From Atriophallophorus winterbourni (Eukaryota > Platyhelminthes > Trematoda > Plagiorchiida > Microphallidae), in assembly GCA_013407085.1 (NCBI GenBank), contig JACCGJ010001867.1, positions 1-64,000 of the forward strand: 64,000 bases of DNA. The letters run 5' to 3'. The notes below the pieces were generated by a model. It ran no database searches and was not told the DNA's origin. It was given only the letters and a program-made list of their open reading frames with translations. A program made the position numbers and the translations under genes. Of this stretch, positions 28,801 to 43,800 are shown in pieces. How positions within the stretch are numbered: the first letter of the stretch is position 1; each line of letters begins with the position of its first letter.

Positions 28801-31800
28801 CGCTTGCCTGCTTTCCCTTTTTTCACGCGCTTGCTTATCTGCTTTTCCTGCTTCATATTGCCTGGCACTTTGTCTGGCTCCAGATTTGTACTTCGTGATG
28901 ATGATGACGATGATGTGTGCGTCGGGGCTTGATTTTCCGCGGATCACCCGCTTTCTTTCGTCGTTGGCTGTCCGGGGCTAGTTTCACTGTGTTTTCTTGC
29001 CCTGTTGCTGGTCGTGATGTTGTTAGCCACGAGCGTCAAACCATTTCTGACACTACCTCTATATACGCCTCTCATCGTGTGACGGTGTGAATCAGTCTCA
29101 TTGGGACCTCAGCGCTCAAACCAATTTGCACAGTGTATTCGTTTTTGACCGATTCAAAAATCGATTTGTGGTTGTGACAAGTCGTGCACTTAACACGAGA
29201 ACCGGTGTCTTTTCAACACACACACACCATAGCTGTGATAACCTGGTCTACTATTCCATGGTGTGACGTTTAACGGACTTGCGTGCTTCTATTGCTTTTA
29301 GTGCACAGATTTGTGTGGATATTGTTTTGATCTGGTGTGTGCTTTTTTCTGCATAAAATGCATTAAACGACCTTTGTGGTTGCTCACACCGTCTGACGAA
29401 CGTGGATTCCTACGCAGAAGAACTGCAATCACCGCACTGCGATTGCGTTTACGTACAGTAATTGTTGTTAAATGCTACGGCAACCTCATTAAATCACTAT
29501 CCGTGCGTGTTACGGATTACCATCTTTTGTTTTCGTTTTTCTTGTTTGTCACATTGATTTTGCATATTCCACGATAGTGTTTCAATTGTTCATACGTGAC
29601 CATAAATGAACACTGGCAGTAGGATTAACACGATGACGCAGTTGGTTTTCAATTTATCGGTTGTTAAAATAAATACGGCTCTTCGTTATCGATCTATTTC
29701 CTATCGGTTCTTGCGCGAAATTGCGCTGTCTAAACTCATTGTCACACTTTTTGACGGAACACCACTGAACATCTTTCATTAGCTCTACCGGTAGTCCTAC
29801 TCTCAGTCTCATGAGTGAAATCATACACTTAGAGACGTGCCAAATGCCACACAGACATAAACTGCACGAATGTGCCAGTATACAATATTTCAGTACTCCG
29901 CTGAACGGTGGATTCTCACTACCATTTCTCATACCCGTCTAGGTCTTGGGAACCTGACGGTATCTTAGTGCAGTTTCTGACTACGCGGCACTTTGCCTGA
30001 ATGCAGGCTCGTGATTTTATTGCATGCATTGGCTGATATAGTATTGCGTGCCGAAACAGGTATACTATGTTTAATCTTCAATATTGTTGGGTTTACGAAA
30101 TAACAGAACATGTCGCAGCACATCTGACTGAGTGTTGTGATGTTGAGGCTGAAATACGGCATTTACGTCGGTTTAAGCACCCGGTATCTCGTAGTTGCTT
30201 CAAACTATTAAGAAACCTCCAATAGATGTAGAGTCATGCAGTTCATTTGTTCTAAACTGGGAACACCGTGCCACCGGTATTGAGCGGTATGCGATAATAC
30301 ACTAGAGTCTCATTGTATTATCTCTTTCTGATGTATCTGTCTATGCAGTCTGTGGCTGTCCGGTACCGCCTGATTGCATGCGTGCATCTAATTGCTTCAT
30401 TCCATTTCAAGCTCGGTTTCATGAACTTCACTTTCTGTTTGGTGTTCATCTCTAATGCGCACGTCTCTTTCATCACAATTAAACTTATACATTTGCTTAC
30501 TACCGGGCACAAAATCTCAGTAGTTGTTCCATTACCGGTAGACTGTACATTCGTTCTTGCGTTCCGCTCCAGATGATGCAGTCATTATGCGCACTACATC
30601 AATGAATTTCTCTCGTTCACAGGAGAAGATACCGCTTCGGGTACACTTGTGAAGAGACGGGGTGATGGGTCACCTGACGATTCGGCTTCATCCCCACGCT
30701 GCGTGCTGGCTGGGGGTCCCGCACGTGGATGGACTGCGGTTTCGGTGGTTGTTTGTTGGCGACGATTCCTGGGCATCCTCGGGAACATCAATCACATATC
30801 GAACGTTGCTATTTTGGAGCAAGTGTACGCGTATTTGTCCGATTTGGTCGGTTGCTTGTTGCGTATCCAGCAGTTTCAACACTTGGAAGAGGTGTCCCTG
30901 CTTTCCGTTCGTCCCAGAGCGAAGTTTTGCCCGCCACTTGAGCATATTGCCCCCATCCTTTTCGAGGTAAATTGGTTCTGTGCTTAATTCGAATGTATCA
31001 GCTGTGTGCTGCACTTGATTTGACCTCCGAGATTTGTTAATATATATTGTGTTACATACCACCGGTGAGGATTTCGTCTTCTATGTATTTAAGCTTCTTT
31101 TGTACTATCTGAGACTTAGTCACGTGATTATGTAAGTCTTTATGATCGAAGGTAGGATAGCAAATAGGTGTTATCTGCGGTACTTTGACGTTATTAAGAA
31201 ACTTTGTTGTATTGTACCGAAATGAACAACCGTCATCATTGATGCCTTTACCGTCATTCCTCAAAAATTCGCCTATTTTTTATATCTATCTGTCTAAATG
31301 TTTATCTGTCAAGTTTACGCCAAGATTAATTTCCTTATTAGGGAGATGTTTTTCTTTTGTCCTTGACAGTTTGACAACTATCGTCCGCATAGCAAACTGT
31401 TGAGTGGTTTGCACAGCATTGTTTTTCGTTAGCGAGCGTGTATTCCTCTCACACATTCTCTTTGTTTCTTTATTTTATTTTCACGTGATTCGTCTACTTA
31501 TTTCGGATCAGCTTGATAACAAAATATGCCAATCTGACTGTCTTGTCCGACAGCCGCTTAAATCGAAATGAACGATTTTCGTCCTCCCTTCCAATATGAT
31601 GTCAGACCGTTGGATTTGCTTTCGACCCTATGCTTTAGCATTGCTCACACCGTCCGCCCTGAGTTTTTCTACGGATATGATCGATTATTGTTTCGTGTTT
31701 CAACACCTCATGCTTTTGCCGTGTGAATTTATTCATTTATTTTTCATATTATACTACCTTTTGTACCCTTATCCTCCCGCTTCAGGCACTGAAATCGTCC

Positions 31801-34800
31801 AGCAAACCGGAAGCAATCAAAATGTCCGCAATCCGTACACTCTGTGACATTATGATTCGACCTCCAGACAGACTGCCCAACTGGGAACTGCTCACCATGT
31901 TCTATTGGACATTGCATCGTTTTTTGAACAGCCCAGAGGAGGTGAGCTTTTTTCTCCCCTTTTGACCTTTGCGTATGACTCGTGTTGCTTCACGTTACCT
32001 CGCTTTCTGCTCATTTAGCGTTACGTCAATGAAATCGTTCGCTCGTGCGGTATGCGGCTGTTTGCTTCCGAGCTCCCGGGCGTACATATCTTGTTGATGG
32101 ATTTCCTGAAAGGCATCACCGGTATACTGAACAACCATAATCCCGGTGCTGAGGTATGTTGATCACTTTTTTGAAATCCAACCATTTTGCTCTGGCGGGA
32201 CTTTCTTCTAGATTTTGGTGTGCTGTGTTTCGATTATCATCTCAGTTTAATCAGATATTTCTTCATGCTTCCGTTTTTGGATAATCTCGTTCCGGTTGAA
32301 TTGTGTCGGTTAATTTTTATTCGTTTCTCTGTTTGCTTTGTAAAGTTAACGACATTTTATTAATTCTAGCACCAAATTTTGGCTGTAAGCTTCAGTCGAG
32401 AGCTCTCGGGTATTATTACTTTTTGGACTTTCTATCCGATTCCGGTCAAGTTGAGACTATCTCAGCTCGCATGCATTCTATCAGCCCGCGCAGCACTTGG
32501 TCAGCATATAATCTATCATGAATGATCCATAAGAAATAAGCATATTTTAATCGTGTGTCGGTGTTTGACCGTATCCACAAGTGCGTTGTTGCGTGTGTGA
32601 ATTGATAGGGTTGTCTGCAATAATCTCGTACCATTTAATTATCATTCCTCCCTTAGTTACAGCCACTCGGATGATACTGTCCTTAACCCATTACCTCCCA
32701 TAACAGTTCTCCTGAGTACAATTTCGATATATTCAATATTGTATATCAATTAATTTAAAGCGTATTTTTTTAAATCTCATGTGCATATCAGAGAAATATA
32801 CCTATTAGATATAGCATGGAGGTTATATATGCGTATATACAGACAGATAATTAAGAAATCTGTTATTTTTAAGTGATCTCATATGAGATCGCCGGGAGGT
32901 AATGGATTAAGTACTGATTCGAAACAACACGAAACTGGTGAAGGATGTGTGCTTATTCGATGGGTTTACACATATCTCGGGTTTCCGCTTACCTTAGCTG
33001 CTGTCGGATGTAGCATTGTCCTATCTCATTCCGGCCAGATTCCACGGGCTGAAGCGATCACCATGGTTTGCACGTTGTCTTGTTATTCATCGCACTTTGG
33101 ATCCTTGGATTGCTTGGCACCAGACGGGGAGACGACGCTCAATTTGATGACTTGCTCGGATTTGAAGGTGAGCGCTGAAATTTCGTGCTGTGTGAATCAC
33201 TCGGTTTTCAAAGTGTACCGAGCTCACCAACTTGCACTCGCACTTCTACGGAGGCTGCGATAGTCCATTAGTTCGCACTGATGAAATGTCCCGTTACTTT
33301 AAAGCTGTTTAAAATCCTTAGCCTGACATACGGCTCGCTTCTTTTAATCCCCGACCGTTTCAGCATGAACATGTTTAATTAATCAAAATCATCATTAACA
33401 TCATCGGGAACCGTGTTGATCGAAATATTGGAATATGTTTGAGACTGAACGGTAAACCATGGCTACAAATTGAAAATTTGTGATGAATCGGCTATAACAG
33501 GTTATAGTTTTTTTCTGCTACCGAAGCTTCTTCACAACATGAGTGCCTCGGGTTTAAATTGCGTTTACCTGACCCATGTTGACTTGGAAACGCACAGGTT
33601 ATTTTAGGCGCTGAGCTTGTTGAGATCGACCGGTGAGATCTAAATCAACTATCGCCCTCACCTGCTGCTTCTGTGTAGGGGCATATATGTCATCACACGC
33701 CTCACAAATTGCTACAAAGTTACAGAGTGTGCGTGGGCTAGCATAATGTCAAGTTGCACAGGCCTACACAGATGTAAGAAAGAAAAAGTGCAACTCCAGG
33801 GTGTTTCCGCATGCAGCTCGGTGACGTTGGCAAATCAAGTTAGCACAGTTTTGAGCAATTGCACACCAGTACAGGTGTGATCACAACGTCCGCTGCGCGA
33901 TAAACCAATTGTTGCGGTTTCGCGATACGCTTCAGTTCATCCGAATAAGTTATTTGGGTCAGTAGCAAAATCGCTATTCTACAAATTTAAACGCTGTAGG
34001 GATGCTGCCGCTTAAAAGCGTGCTCGAAAAGAAGTTCGCCATCTATTTGCAGATCATGGTTGTACTCAAGAGTTTAATTAGGCGCCAATCGAACCGAGCA
34101 AGATACGCGGAAAAAGTTTAACGAACTAAAATCTTCATACCTTAAGTCCAAGGCGCATTCCTAGGAATAAGTTTGTTTGGCATGCGAGTATAGTATAAAA
34201 GAGGCAGAATGCTCCACTTCTTATTCTTGCGTCTCAGGGATTAGACACTATTATTTGGTATGTCGAACGTCTAAATTGCTCAGTACTTGGATAGCCACCA
34301 GGGAAAGCATCCCTGAAATTCTGGTGAGTATAAGTCAATGATTCGGGATCCATCCCTTTCAGATCCAGATCATTTTCTGGACACAGGTCATAAAGTAAAC
34401 GAATGTACGCGGATGAAATAACAAAAGCTAGTATGACTGTAATCAACAAGGTGCATGAACCAGATATCTCCGCAATTTGGCGCCGGTTCTGTGTATGACG
34501 TATGAAATAACAAGCCAGATCCAGGCAAAGTGATACACGTTCATAGACTGCACGTGGGCGAAGATACTGTCAGGTTGCCCACGCCTAGATAGATATGGAA
34601 AAGGAAATAGCAATGGCAGTGAGACTCCAGTGTTTTTCCGCATGCCGGTGGCTGATCAATTTATCGCCGGTTTAGCTGCACAGCACAGATGCACTGCCAG
34701 ATTGCACATCCGTTCATCTGGGGTTCTGTAGCGAATAAACATGGGTTAAGCAAGCGGGCTAATTGATCAGCGCACAAACAACACCATTATGAAATTACTT

Positions 34801-37800
34801 ATGCTGCATGGGAGCACGCCAGTTGGTGTTTATCTCACCGGTCTGGTTTAACATGCTCAGCGCTAACAATGACCTTTGCATGTCTTAGCCAACTTAGTGT
34901 TGGTAATGCACATACTTTTTTACCCGTAACCTTGTGAACATTAGCATCATTAGTCTGTCAGAATCAAAACATTACCAAAAAATTGCATTAGGCGATCCAT
35001 TGTAAAGTTTGTTTTCCAGTTTAACTAATATTTGAAATAGTTGAAACAATTTCTTGCTTGAATTTTAGTAAATTTTGTAATGGAAAATTTGTTACAGAAT
35101 GTAAAATATTGTCGTGCTATTCATCGTAGCGCTCCTGCTCGACGTTTTGTAGCATGAAACGAAGTAGGTGATGTTCCATCACTTGAATGGATTCGATTCG
35201 ATCGTAGTCTGTAGCGCTCTTTCTTATCCTGTACGTGTCCTCTCATCGTTATAAACCGATCGATGAAAGTGTATCTACAAAATAATGGCAGTGAGACTGT
35301 GATGACTTCCTATTTGAAGCTCATTACCGGTTCCAATCAGGGTAATACCTATACGAAAGATTGTGCAATTTCTCAACTAATCATTCACGTCCTTCTCCTC
35401 TACCGTCAAGACTGTGTGAGAGTAGACAGCTCGTTTGTTGCATACGCTCACCATTCACCCTCAACGTTACTCAAGCTTGGTGTTCCTCTGTGTACACTGC
35501 TAATGCACACTCGTAGAGTGCTCTCTCACCAGGTACTGAACCAGCTTTTCTTGGAAGACCGCAAGTCTTCCAACCCGCCAGTGCCTTTAGGTTATCAGAT
35601 GTAAAATGGGTATCAGCAACCGCCAGTAAATCGTCAGCGGCTGTCGAACACCGGTGGATGCTACCGCAGCATCCGTCCCGAGCCAATGAAACCTGAAACA
35701 ACCACTGTCAACCTGATAAGGAAATAGATCTCTCAATGTTATGTGTGTTGTTTCTCCCGTTTCTCACAGCCCCGACTCATGCAACTACTCATCCGCGTGA
35801 TCCAGGACAACGTGAGTGTGGAGGCCAGGTGCCTGGCGTTGGCTGCGCTCGCCGTCCAATGCGTCATTGAACTGATTCACATCGGCACCGGTAGGAAAAC
35901 TATTCCTCCTTTCCAACGAGGCCATTGTGGTGTTGTTGGTGATGATGCGTTCGAGAATCACTTTGCTTTGGTCGCGGTGGAAATATTTTCATGTTTGCCG
36001 CATAGCCTGCAGTGTTGCCTCGAGTGTTGCCAACCACACCGAACTTATTCTGTCGGTGGAGTTAGTGGTTCTTTTTCGTTTCTTTTTTTGCTATTCCCTT
36101 TCTATCCGAATCTTTCACGCAAAAGCTGTCCGAGTTTGTCGGAAGCAACCTTTACGTTTCTATCATTGGTCATATTTATCATGTTTTACTCTAGTCAGTC
36201 ATACCTCTCCATGCCGGGTGGCACATGAGGCGAAGACAACTTCACGCCAGTGGTTCCGGTCTGTCGCTGCTTCCGTTGCCGTCTGCACCGTGAATCCTTG
36301 TGCAGGTAGTTCGCGTTCCAAAGTTCTGCGCCAAGTTTCCTTGGGCCGTCCCCTTTTTCGTTTACCTTGCGGATGCCAGTGCATGGCTACCTTCGTATGC
36401 GAACTGGGATCCATCCTGCAGACATGACCGAACAACGGATCTGTTGTCATCGTTTCCGTAGCAATGTAGGTTTTACGGGATAGGGTTGCTAGCCCTAAGC
36501 CCAACCCTCCTCCTTTCTCAGACGGGCTTGGGACCGTCCTTGGCGGAGTTATCATGATTATATAGCTATGAAATATCATGCAGTTATGATGCTTGGTGTA
36601 TATTCTTCAGAGTTTGTTATCAATGCTGTCTTCTGAAAAGCTCTTGCCTTCAGTCGTCTTGAGACTTGTAACTTGGGAATCCAGGCGTCGATTTTCCGCA
36701 TGGACTTCCTTTTGCAACTCCCATCCATCCCGATACATAAGTGTTTTGACGATGAGAATAACGCCGCTCGTTCACTAAATACCCGGGATCATTTATCCCA
36801 TGTTCCTTGAGCCGCGAACAATGCTTGTTCGCTTTCTACTCCCTTTCCTGCTGGATTCCTCGTAAAACAACCATTTTATCTCTGTGAATGTCGAGTTAAA
36901 TCTATTTTACTGTCAGTTTTGAAGTCACTACTCCTCGTGACAATTTCTTTTCTGATTTGTTTCTTGTCAGAGCCATTGGTTCGCGTAAACTTATTTGCGG
37001 TTAGGCCCCTTTGACACAAAACTCTTGTATAGCTTTAGAAATAGTCACATCCTTCGCTGTAGCATGGCGAGATTTTAACTAGCCCTGGTTTACTTTGGAG
37101 GAGGTACCGTGTGATGTATCATCCTCAAGCTGAAGAAAAGCAGATACTACATTCGTTGGTTGAACATAGATCACGCCATCAGCTCGCAAAGACCACCGAT
37201 CGACGTCGTATTGCTCGACGCTGTGGACGCTACGGGGGAGGTTGTTTCTCTCGATTCGGGCTGTATTATCATGTGAAATAGTGCGGAGCATGAGATCATC
37301 AGGCGCTTGTGATGTACATTCCTTGTGGACATCGACCGAAAGGAGGTTGACGAACGGCATGCTTTTAACAACGCTTAAACTCTCAGATGCATCTCGGGTT
37401 TGTTTCTGAGCTGCATTTCAGGATACTTCTTCTGCTCATTCTCAAGCTTTCGTGCCTTCTTCTAGTGTAATTTTCTTGTTTTCAGTCTTTAGCATGGACA
37501 TTGAACAGATTGTGGTCCACCAGAGGTACCAAGAAACTTGCACCAATCGACAAACGCGTAAGTTTTTCGTTTTTCCGTCCACTTGCTTGTCATTTACATT
37601 CCCACTTCACTTACACCATCACGTGCTCCAACAGCTGATAATGCTGCTGATTTTGGCAATCGTGGAATGGTCGATTTGCGTACCGCTAAGCGCAATCGCA
37701 ACTTCAATATGCCGACCAGGTGAGACCTCGGACGCCTTGTTACCGCGGGTTCTGCACGTGCTTTCACTTGTTGCAAGTTGCTCCAACTCCGTTACGAACA

Positions 37801-40800
37801 GCGGACCATCGGACCCCGAACAAACAACTAATTTCCAAGATCCACTTACCAGCTTTCTCTCAGACTGCCATGTGCCTTTGAATCCAGACTCGTTCGCGGT
37901 ATGTATACTACACATCTCCCCGTTTTGTGTATATTTCCCCTATTTCTTATTTGTTTTCCATCATTCACAGTCTCCCCGCTCTCGTTTGGACACAACTTCT
38001 CCCGGTCTACACTGCTCACTGATTCCTCCACACAGCACTAGCTCGCGACCTAGCGATCCTAGCATGCAATCCATTCACTCGGTGCGTCTGGCTGCGCGTG
38101 TGGCGCTGTGTCATTTGCTCAACCATTTGAATCAGTTTCCATTGGTAAGTCGCGTTTCCCTCCCACTCTCAGAAGCTATCATTTTGACGGTTTCTTATTG
38201 TCTTGGTTTCTTTGCGCTTTCTGTTCCCGTTTATCGCTGCGTGATAGGGAAAGCCACAAGGAAACTGTCATACTCGTTTACTACACTTGATTGAATGCGT
38301 GTTTAATTCAAGAGGTTAGCACCTCCTAATCGTCAACAACTTCCGTAGCTTTTTCAGTTCCCGCCATTCCCCATGTTTCAAGATTTTAATGTGCCGTGGT
38401 TTGTGGCGTTTAACCCTTTGTCTACTGACGATAACTCTAGTTACCACCTCAAACAAGCAGTCGATTGCTCAGTAGCTCCCGTCGGTACCTTCAGTCACCA
38501 TCGGAGTGCACTTGTCAGGCGGCGTCTGGCATCTGATCCATAAAAATTAATCATGTGTTTTATTTATGCCTTAATTAAGCAGAATAACACAACAATATCA
38601 TAAAATACGTATATCCAATTACCGTAGACAAAGGGTTAAGCACTCGGAGCTTGATATCGGTGTAATGCTGCCCATGATGATGGTAATGCGAATCCTTCTC
38701 TGCGGCAACGGCTTGTAGCATGCGATAGCAAGTACCAAAGTTCACCTGCATTTTCTCTTCCCAATGTGTATTCTGTGTGATCTTGTTACTTAGTATATTC
38801 TAGTTATCGTTTACTGGGATCTTCTATTCTGACACCATAATAGCCAGTAACCCTTTCCCATCCGTTTACTCCAGTATTCCTATTGTGTCTTAGATTTGGC
38901 TACACATTATTAGTGCTAATGCTTCCCTGTGGTAGAGGTAATCAGCCTGTCTTGTGTTTCCTTCGTACCACAACTCTGAACATAACATTAATGATCGTTT
39001 TTACCTACCCCTGTTTTACTTGGCTCATTTTCTCTCCTCATGTTGCAATAAAGATGCCTGGTGAATACCATAATGTGCTCACATTCCAATCAGTAACACT
39101 ACACCACTGTTTTCGTGTTACTGTACGCCTTTAGTGAACAAGGTTGGCGCAATACATTTCTTGTGACCTTTATGCATAGACCGTCGTGGTACGAATGTTT
39201 GTGTTGAGACTTCAAGGCAACCGCCCTGTACACCTTGAGTGCGGTCGTGCAGATGTCATGAAACATCACATCATGCGCGCACACACCGACGTATTACGCT
39301 TTCTAGCCACGATCGCCATTGCCTCAATTCGCCGTCGCTAAATCCAGTTCGTTGATTAACTTTATTGTTTTCATTTTTTCCAAGTTGTTTTACTCTATCT
39401 TTGTAAACTACCTCCTCCTCCTCTGGTCATACTGTAGGATGAGGAAAACGCCCAAATCCATACCTTGATTCAAGAACATCACGATCAAGCCGAGCGCTTC
39501 TCTCCCTCCCATACTGACGGCGAACCTGAATTAAATTTGGCCACGTTGGAACGGAACAATGTGCAATTGTTCGTTCTGAACGGATCCATCATTCTCAGTT
39601 GCATCGCGTTGCCGAATGTCAGCGCTGGGCTGAGCAAGCTTGATGTTGATAGCGACGCACCGCTAACCGTGGCATCCAGATTGCTCCCAGTGTCTCCGTT
39701 CGTATCCTCGGCGGGGAGCAAATCCCAATCGCGTGAACCGGTTCCGTTTCTTTCAGGTATGATGTCTTTTCCATCGTTTTAGCGACTATACCGTCGCCAT
39801 GTACCTGTGCTTTGATACTTTGCTATTGAGACAAAATTAGTGTTGATTCATTCAAGGTAGCAAAGACTTGAGGAATTAAAGATGAGTAATGATCAAGCTC
39901 ATCGTTTATCATCGGTAGACGCTAGAAGTGACACTCGCGCAGTTAATTAGCACTGTAATTTTCGCGTTCTTTCATCATCATCATCATCACAGACAGCATT
40001 ACACCGATAGCACGTACCGAATGCTTAACTGCCATACAACCATGTAAAAGTAAAGTTCTAATAGATGGGGAAGGGTGGGACTTAAATAGCTACGGATTCT
40101 ATAAAAGAGTAAGCACAAACTAACTTGGATGAGGTATTTACACCTCGAATGGAACATGCATTCAAACAAGTTTCGTGAACGAGTAGAGTGACATCAGCAT
40201 GGCAGCTTCCTTGCGGCTTTCGCTGTCATGCATCATGACAAGGTTAAGCAAACACTCCAAGAAGATGCTTATTGCAAGACCGCCATTGCACGCGGTTTCG
40301 GGACATATCCTGGTGCTTAACTAGCCATTGCTATATCTGATCGCGGGGACACCAGCCTGAAAGATGTGCTGCGCAGACTTTGGAAAGGTTACTAGTAAGG
40401 GTTTTTAACTGCGTATGGCACGTGGCGGTTTGGCCACTCCGAGATTTACGCCAATCAAGATGTTGCGTCGCAAAAAGAATCCGTTTCGGAAGTGGGTGGT
40501 CCGACATCTGTAAAACGTGACTCATTCAGCGTAGCCTATGCAGGTTGATCTGCTTCTCTATATCGACATTACTCCCGAACAACTTATTTCGGAGAGCATC
40601 GGTGCGTATGCGATTGTAACAGCTAACTCCTAGAATGCTGCGGAGACACCGGTTGTCAAATACTTGGAGACGCTGAATGTGTTCTTTCACTTTTTTATAT
40701 ATAACCACAGTACTGCTAACCCCGTGCTTCTTGTCGGACTGTATGTAGTGAATCACGAGCCTAAAGTCAGGTGATAATATATTGCACGCTGTTGTCATGC

Positions 40801-43800
40801 TGCTCACGTTGTCTCGTAGCACAGATGTGCAATCGTGTTGTACTTTTGGGCTGTGCGGCTAACACCGTGCCAAATTGATTGGTCAGAGGTAATGAGCTGC
40901 ATGCTGAAACAGGCTGGAGTCTCACTATCATTTCCTGTTCTTTTTTCTTCCTCATGTCTGTCTAGGCCTGGGCAACCTGGCAGTATCTTAACCCTGACTG
41001 TGCGGCACTTTGCCTGGATCAGGCTTGTGCTTTCATACATACATACACACAAATGCTAGATCACAAGCAATCTGTGTTTATGCGCATGCAAACAACTAGA
41101 ACAAATGCATGTTGTCATGTGCTGGGCACAAGCACCTTTTGTTACAACAGGCCAAATAGTTCTTTTTGAAGGGTACCTGTCATTTAACTTCAATAAACAG
41201 GCAAATCGGCGGACTGTATGCAATGGAGTAAGCGTAGAATGTTTGACCAATGAAGATTTCTTCGCGCGAATTTCGACTCGGTATACATTACATCGTTGAA
41301 ACTTACAATTACTTTTAGCCCGATCGACCGACCGACAACCTACTTACTCCTCTTTTTCAGATGCCCAATACTGTCGCCTAATCGTTCGGGATTTGTCGGG
41401 CAAATACAGCTGGGACTTGTCGTGTTTGCGCGATCTATGGTCTCGCTCGGTCATCTCAAAATTCGAGCAGACCTCGTCCTCGATAAGCACAACTCACCCA
41501 CCTAGCCCCCCGCCTCGTCTAAATCCGAATCCACCCCCGCTTTCAATCAGTACTCTCACGGACTCGGCATCGGGTCGAACCAGAAAGCCCAAAGCAGTGC
41601 CGAATTCGGTCGACTCCATGGATGACGTAAGTGATTTGTTAACGATGATAAATCGCTTTGTGTAAATTTTCGAATCCGTGGTTTTAATTGCTGTTTATGT
41701 GCGTTTTCTCTTTCCACTGTAATCTGTGTTAAGTCCTTATCGTATGATTGGCCAACGGTAGTGAACTGCACGCTGAAATACGCTAGAGTCTCACTACCAT
41801 TTCTAATTCTAACTTTTATTTCTCATATCTTTCTAGGCCTGGGCAACCTGACAGTATCTTAGCCCACGTGCAGTCTCTGACTGTGCGGCACTTTGCCTGG
41901 ATCAGGCTTGTGTTTTCATACCATACCATACCCTATCGTATGGCAATTAATCCTCGCGATACATCACACACCACAATTGTAATTAACAGCTCTTTATTTC
42001 TATTTCCCCTCCCCTATATCTGTCTACGCCTGGGCAACCTGACAGTAATTTCGCCTTCGTGCAGTCTGACTGTGCAGCACTTTGCCTGGATCAGGCTTGT
42101 GCTTTCGTACCGTAACAGCTCTTGGTGAGCTGAAACGCACGTCGGCTGAGATGTTTTCACGTTGATTAAGTTGAGACCACGAGTCAATCAGCACGGTGTT
42201 ACATCCCAGTCGTATCTTCCAGAGCTCGCAGCCATGCTTTTTGATAGAAAAGCATACAAATCGGGTGTTTTATTCAAGCCCCCATGTATCCATATGTGAG
42301 TTTGTATGTGCCTGAACAGACTGCTCATATCAAGTCTCCCAAACACTGGCTTCAAGGACCCAGCTATGCGAATCTCGATCCTACTGTTTAATTTGTTGGC
42401 TGCCAACCGTATGAAACTCGTCCTGGAGAGTCGTGTGAAAAACCGGACATTTTGTTCATTCCCCTGCATCCACATGTGCGTGTGCGGTCATGTGATTGAA
42501 CAGGTTGTTCGCCAGCCAGCCTTATTCAGCGGAGACGTCAACATTTAAGTTTTGTACGCTGTGAGAACTTCACTAGGAGTTAGCTGAAAACGTCACCTCG
42601 GATTTTCGTTGAACCCTCGTGAATATACTTCGAGTACGACATTTAAAAGCGTGTGGGAAATCGGGAACAGTAACCCATCCCCCTTGTCTCCCGTTTGTAT
42701 TTTATCTAACAAACGAAACCCGTATTATCAGATTGACCTTACGCATAGTCGATGCCGAAATCTCGAGCACTGGTCCAAGTTTGGCTGCATTCAATCTCTT
42801 AACGACTGTGCTTACGCACTCGGAACTACATAATTAATATATTCCTATTTATATGTGCAATTGTTATGAGGCTGTGCCGCATATAATTCCCTTTTCCGGT
42901 CAATAACCGAAAAACTTGCACATCATTACACATTTGGGTATGCGTATGTCAATTGGATTCGGACTTGTTCAAGTACTTGACTTTGAGACTGTTTTCAGTT
43001 GATGCGACAACTGACCAAGTCCAGCCCCGAGTGTGACGTTTCCTGGACTCCCGCGGGTCAATGCACCGAGGAGCCAGACGCGCCGCCAGACGATCCCTGC
43101 CACGCAATGGAGGCTTTGACCAATGCTCAACTAGCCTCGCAATCTCAATCGGAGGAAGATGCGTTGAATTGTTCTGACAAGTATGTCCCTTTTTGGATAT
43201 TCTGGCCTTAATCCGTTTGCTCCATCCAACTGAATTTTTCCTTTTTTGCAGAACCGCCTTTTTCCTTTCACCTTCGGCGCTCGAAAGCCCAGCGGTCGAT
43301 TTGGAATCCTCGTTGACTTCGTCCCCATCACCTCGGCATACTTCACAAGATTCTGCTATGCAGTTTGCTGATGACGCACGACCACTCGACAAATTTATGT
43401 CCTGTCGTCATCTGATTAATCAACTGGGTTTCCTTTCGTTTGAAAGGCGTCCAACAATCGATTTGCTACAAAAATCGGTCGGTTTGTTGCGAGATCTAAA
43501 GCATCTTGACAAATTCGGCGCGTAAGTCTCTGTTCAACTTATTTTTGTGTTCCTCATCTCGTCTGCCATCTTTAAGATCTTGTGCTTGGCTCATTCGTCG
43601 GTATTTCTCCGTTTTGCCTCATTTCGATTACATGACCTCGCTTGACTGTATAAGTTACTTGTTGTACACCGGAGCTGACTCCGTTACGCAATCCATTGGC
43701 TCGGCTTGTTTACCAAATATTTTCCGTTCTTATATGCAATATGTGCAGCATGGAAGCACATAACCTTCCGCACGATTGTACAAATCGCATGGGGTATAGA

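Noticed and set aside
30688..31062. 124-codon minus-strand frame
   Set aside because: Antisense shadow of the GC-richer RALGAPA exon 20.
37452..38294. 280-codon plus-strand frame taken as one exon
   Set aside because: It spans RALGAPA exons 25-27 and two short introns, and for exon 25 it is in the wrong frame. Only the homologous parts are coding.
38883..39134. 83-codon plus-strand frame in intron 27
   Set aside because: No splice context, no homology, and exons 27 and 28 already join without a gap against the family.
39960..40000. Regular ATC repeats as a CRISPR-like or satellite array
   Set aside because: Short simple-repeat tails of RTE-like copies; no spacers or longer units.
42949..43392. 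147-codon minus-strand frame
   Set aside because: Antisense shadow of RALGAPA exons 30-31.
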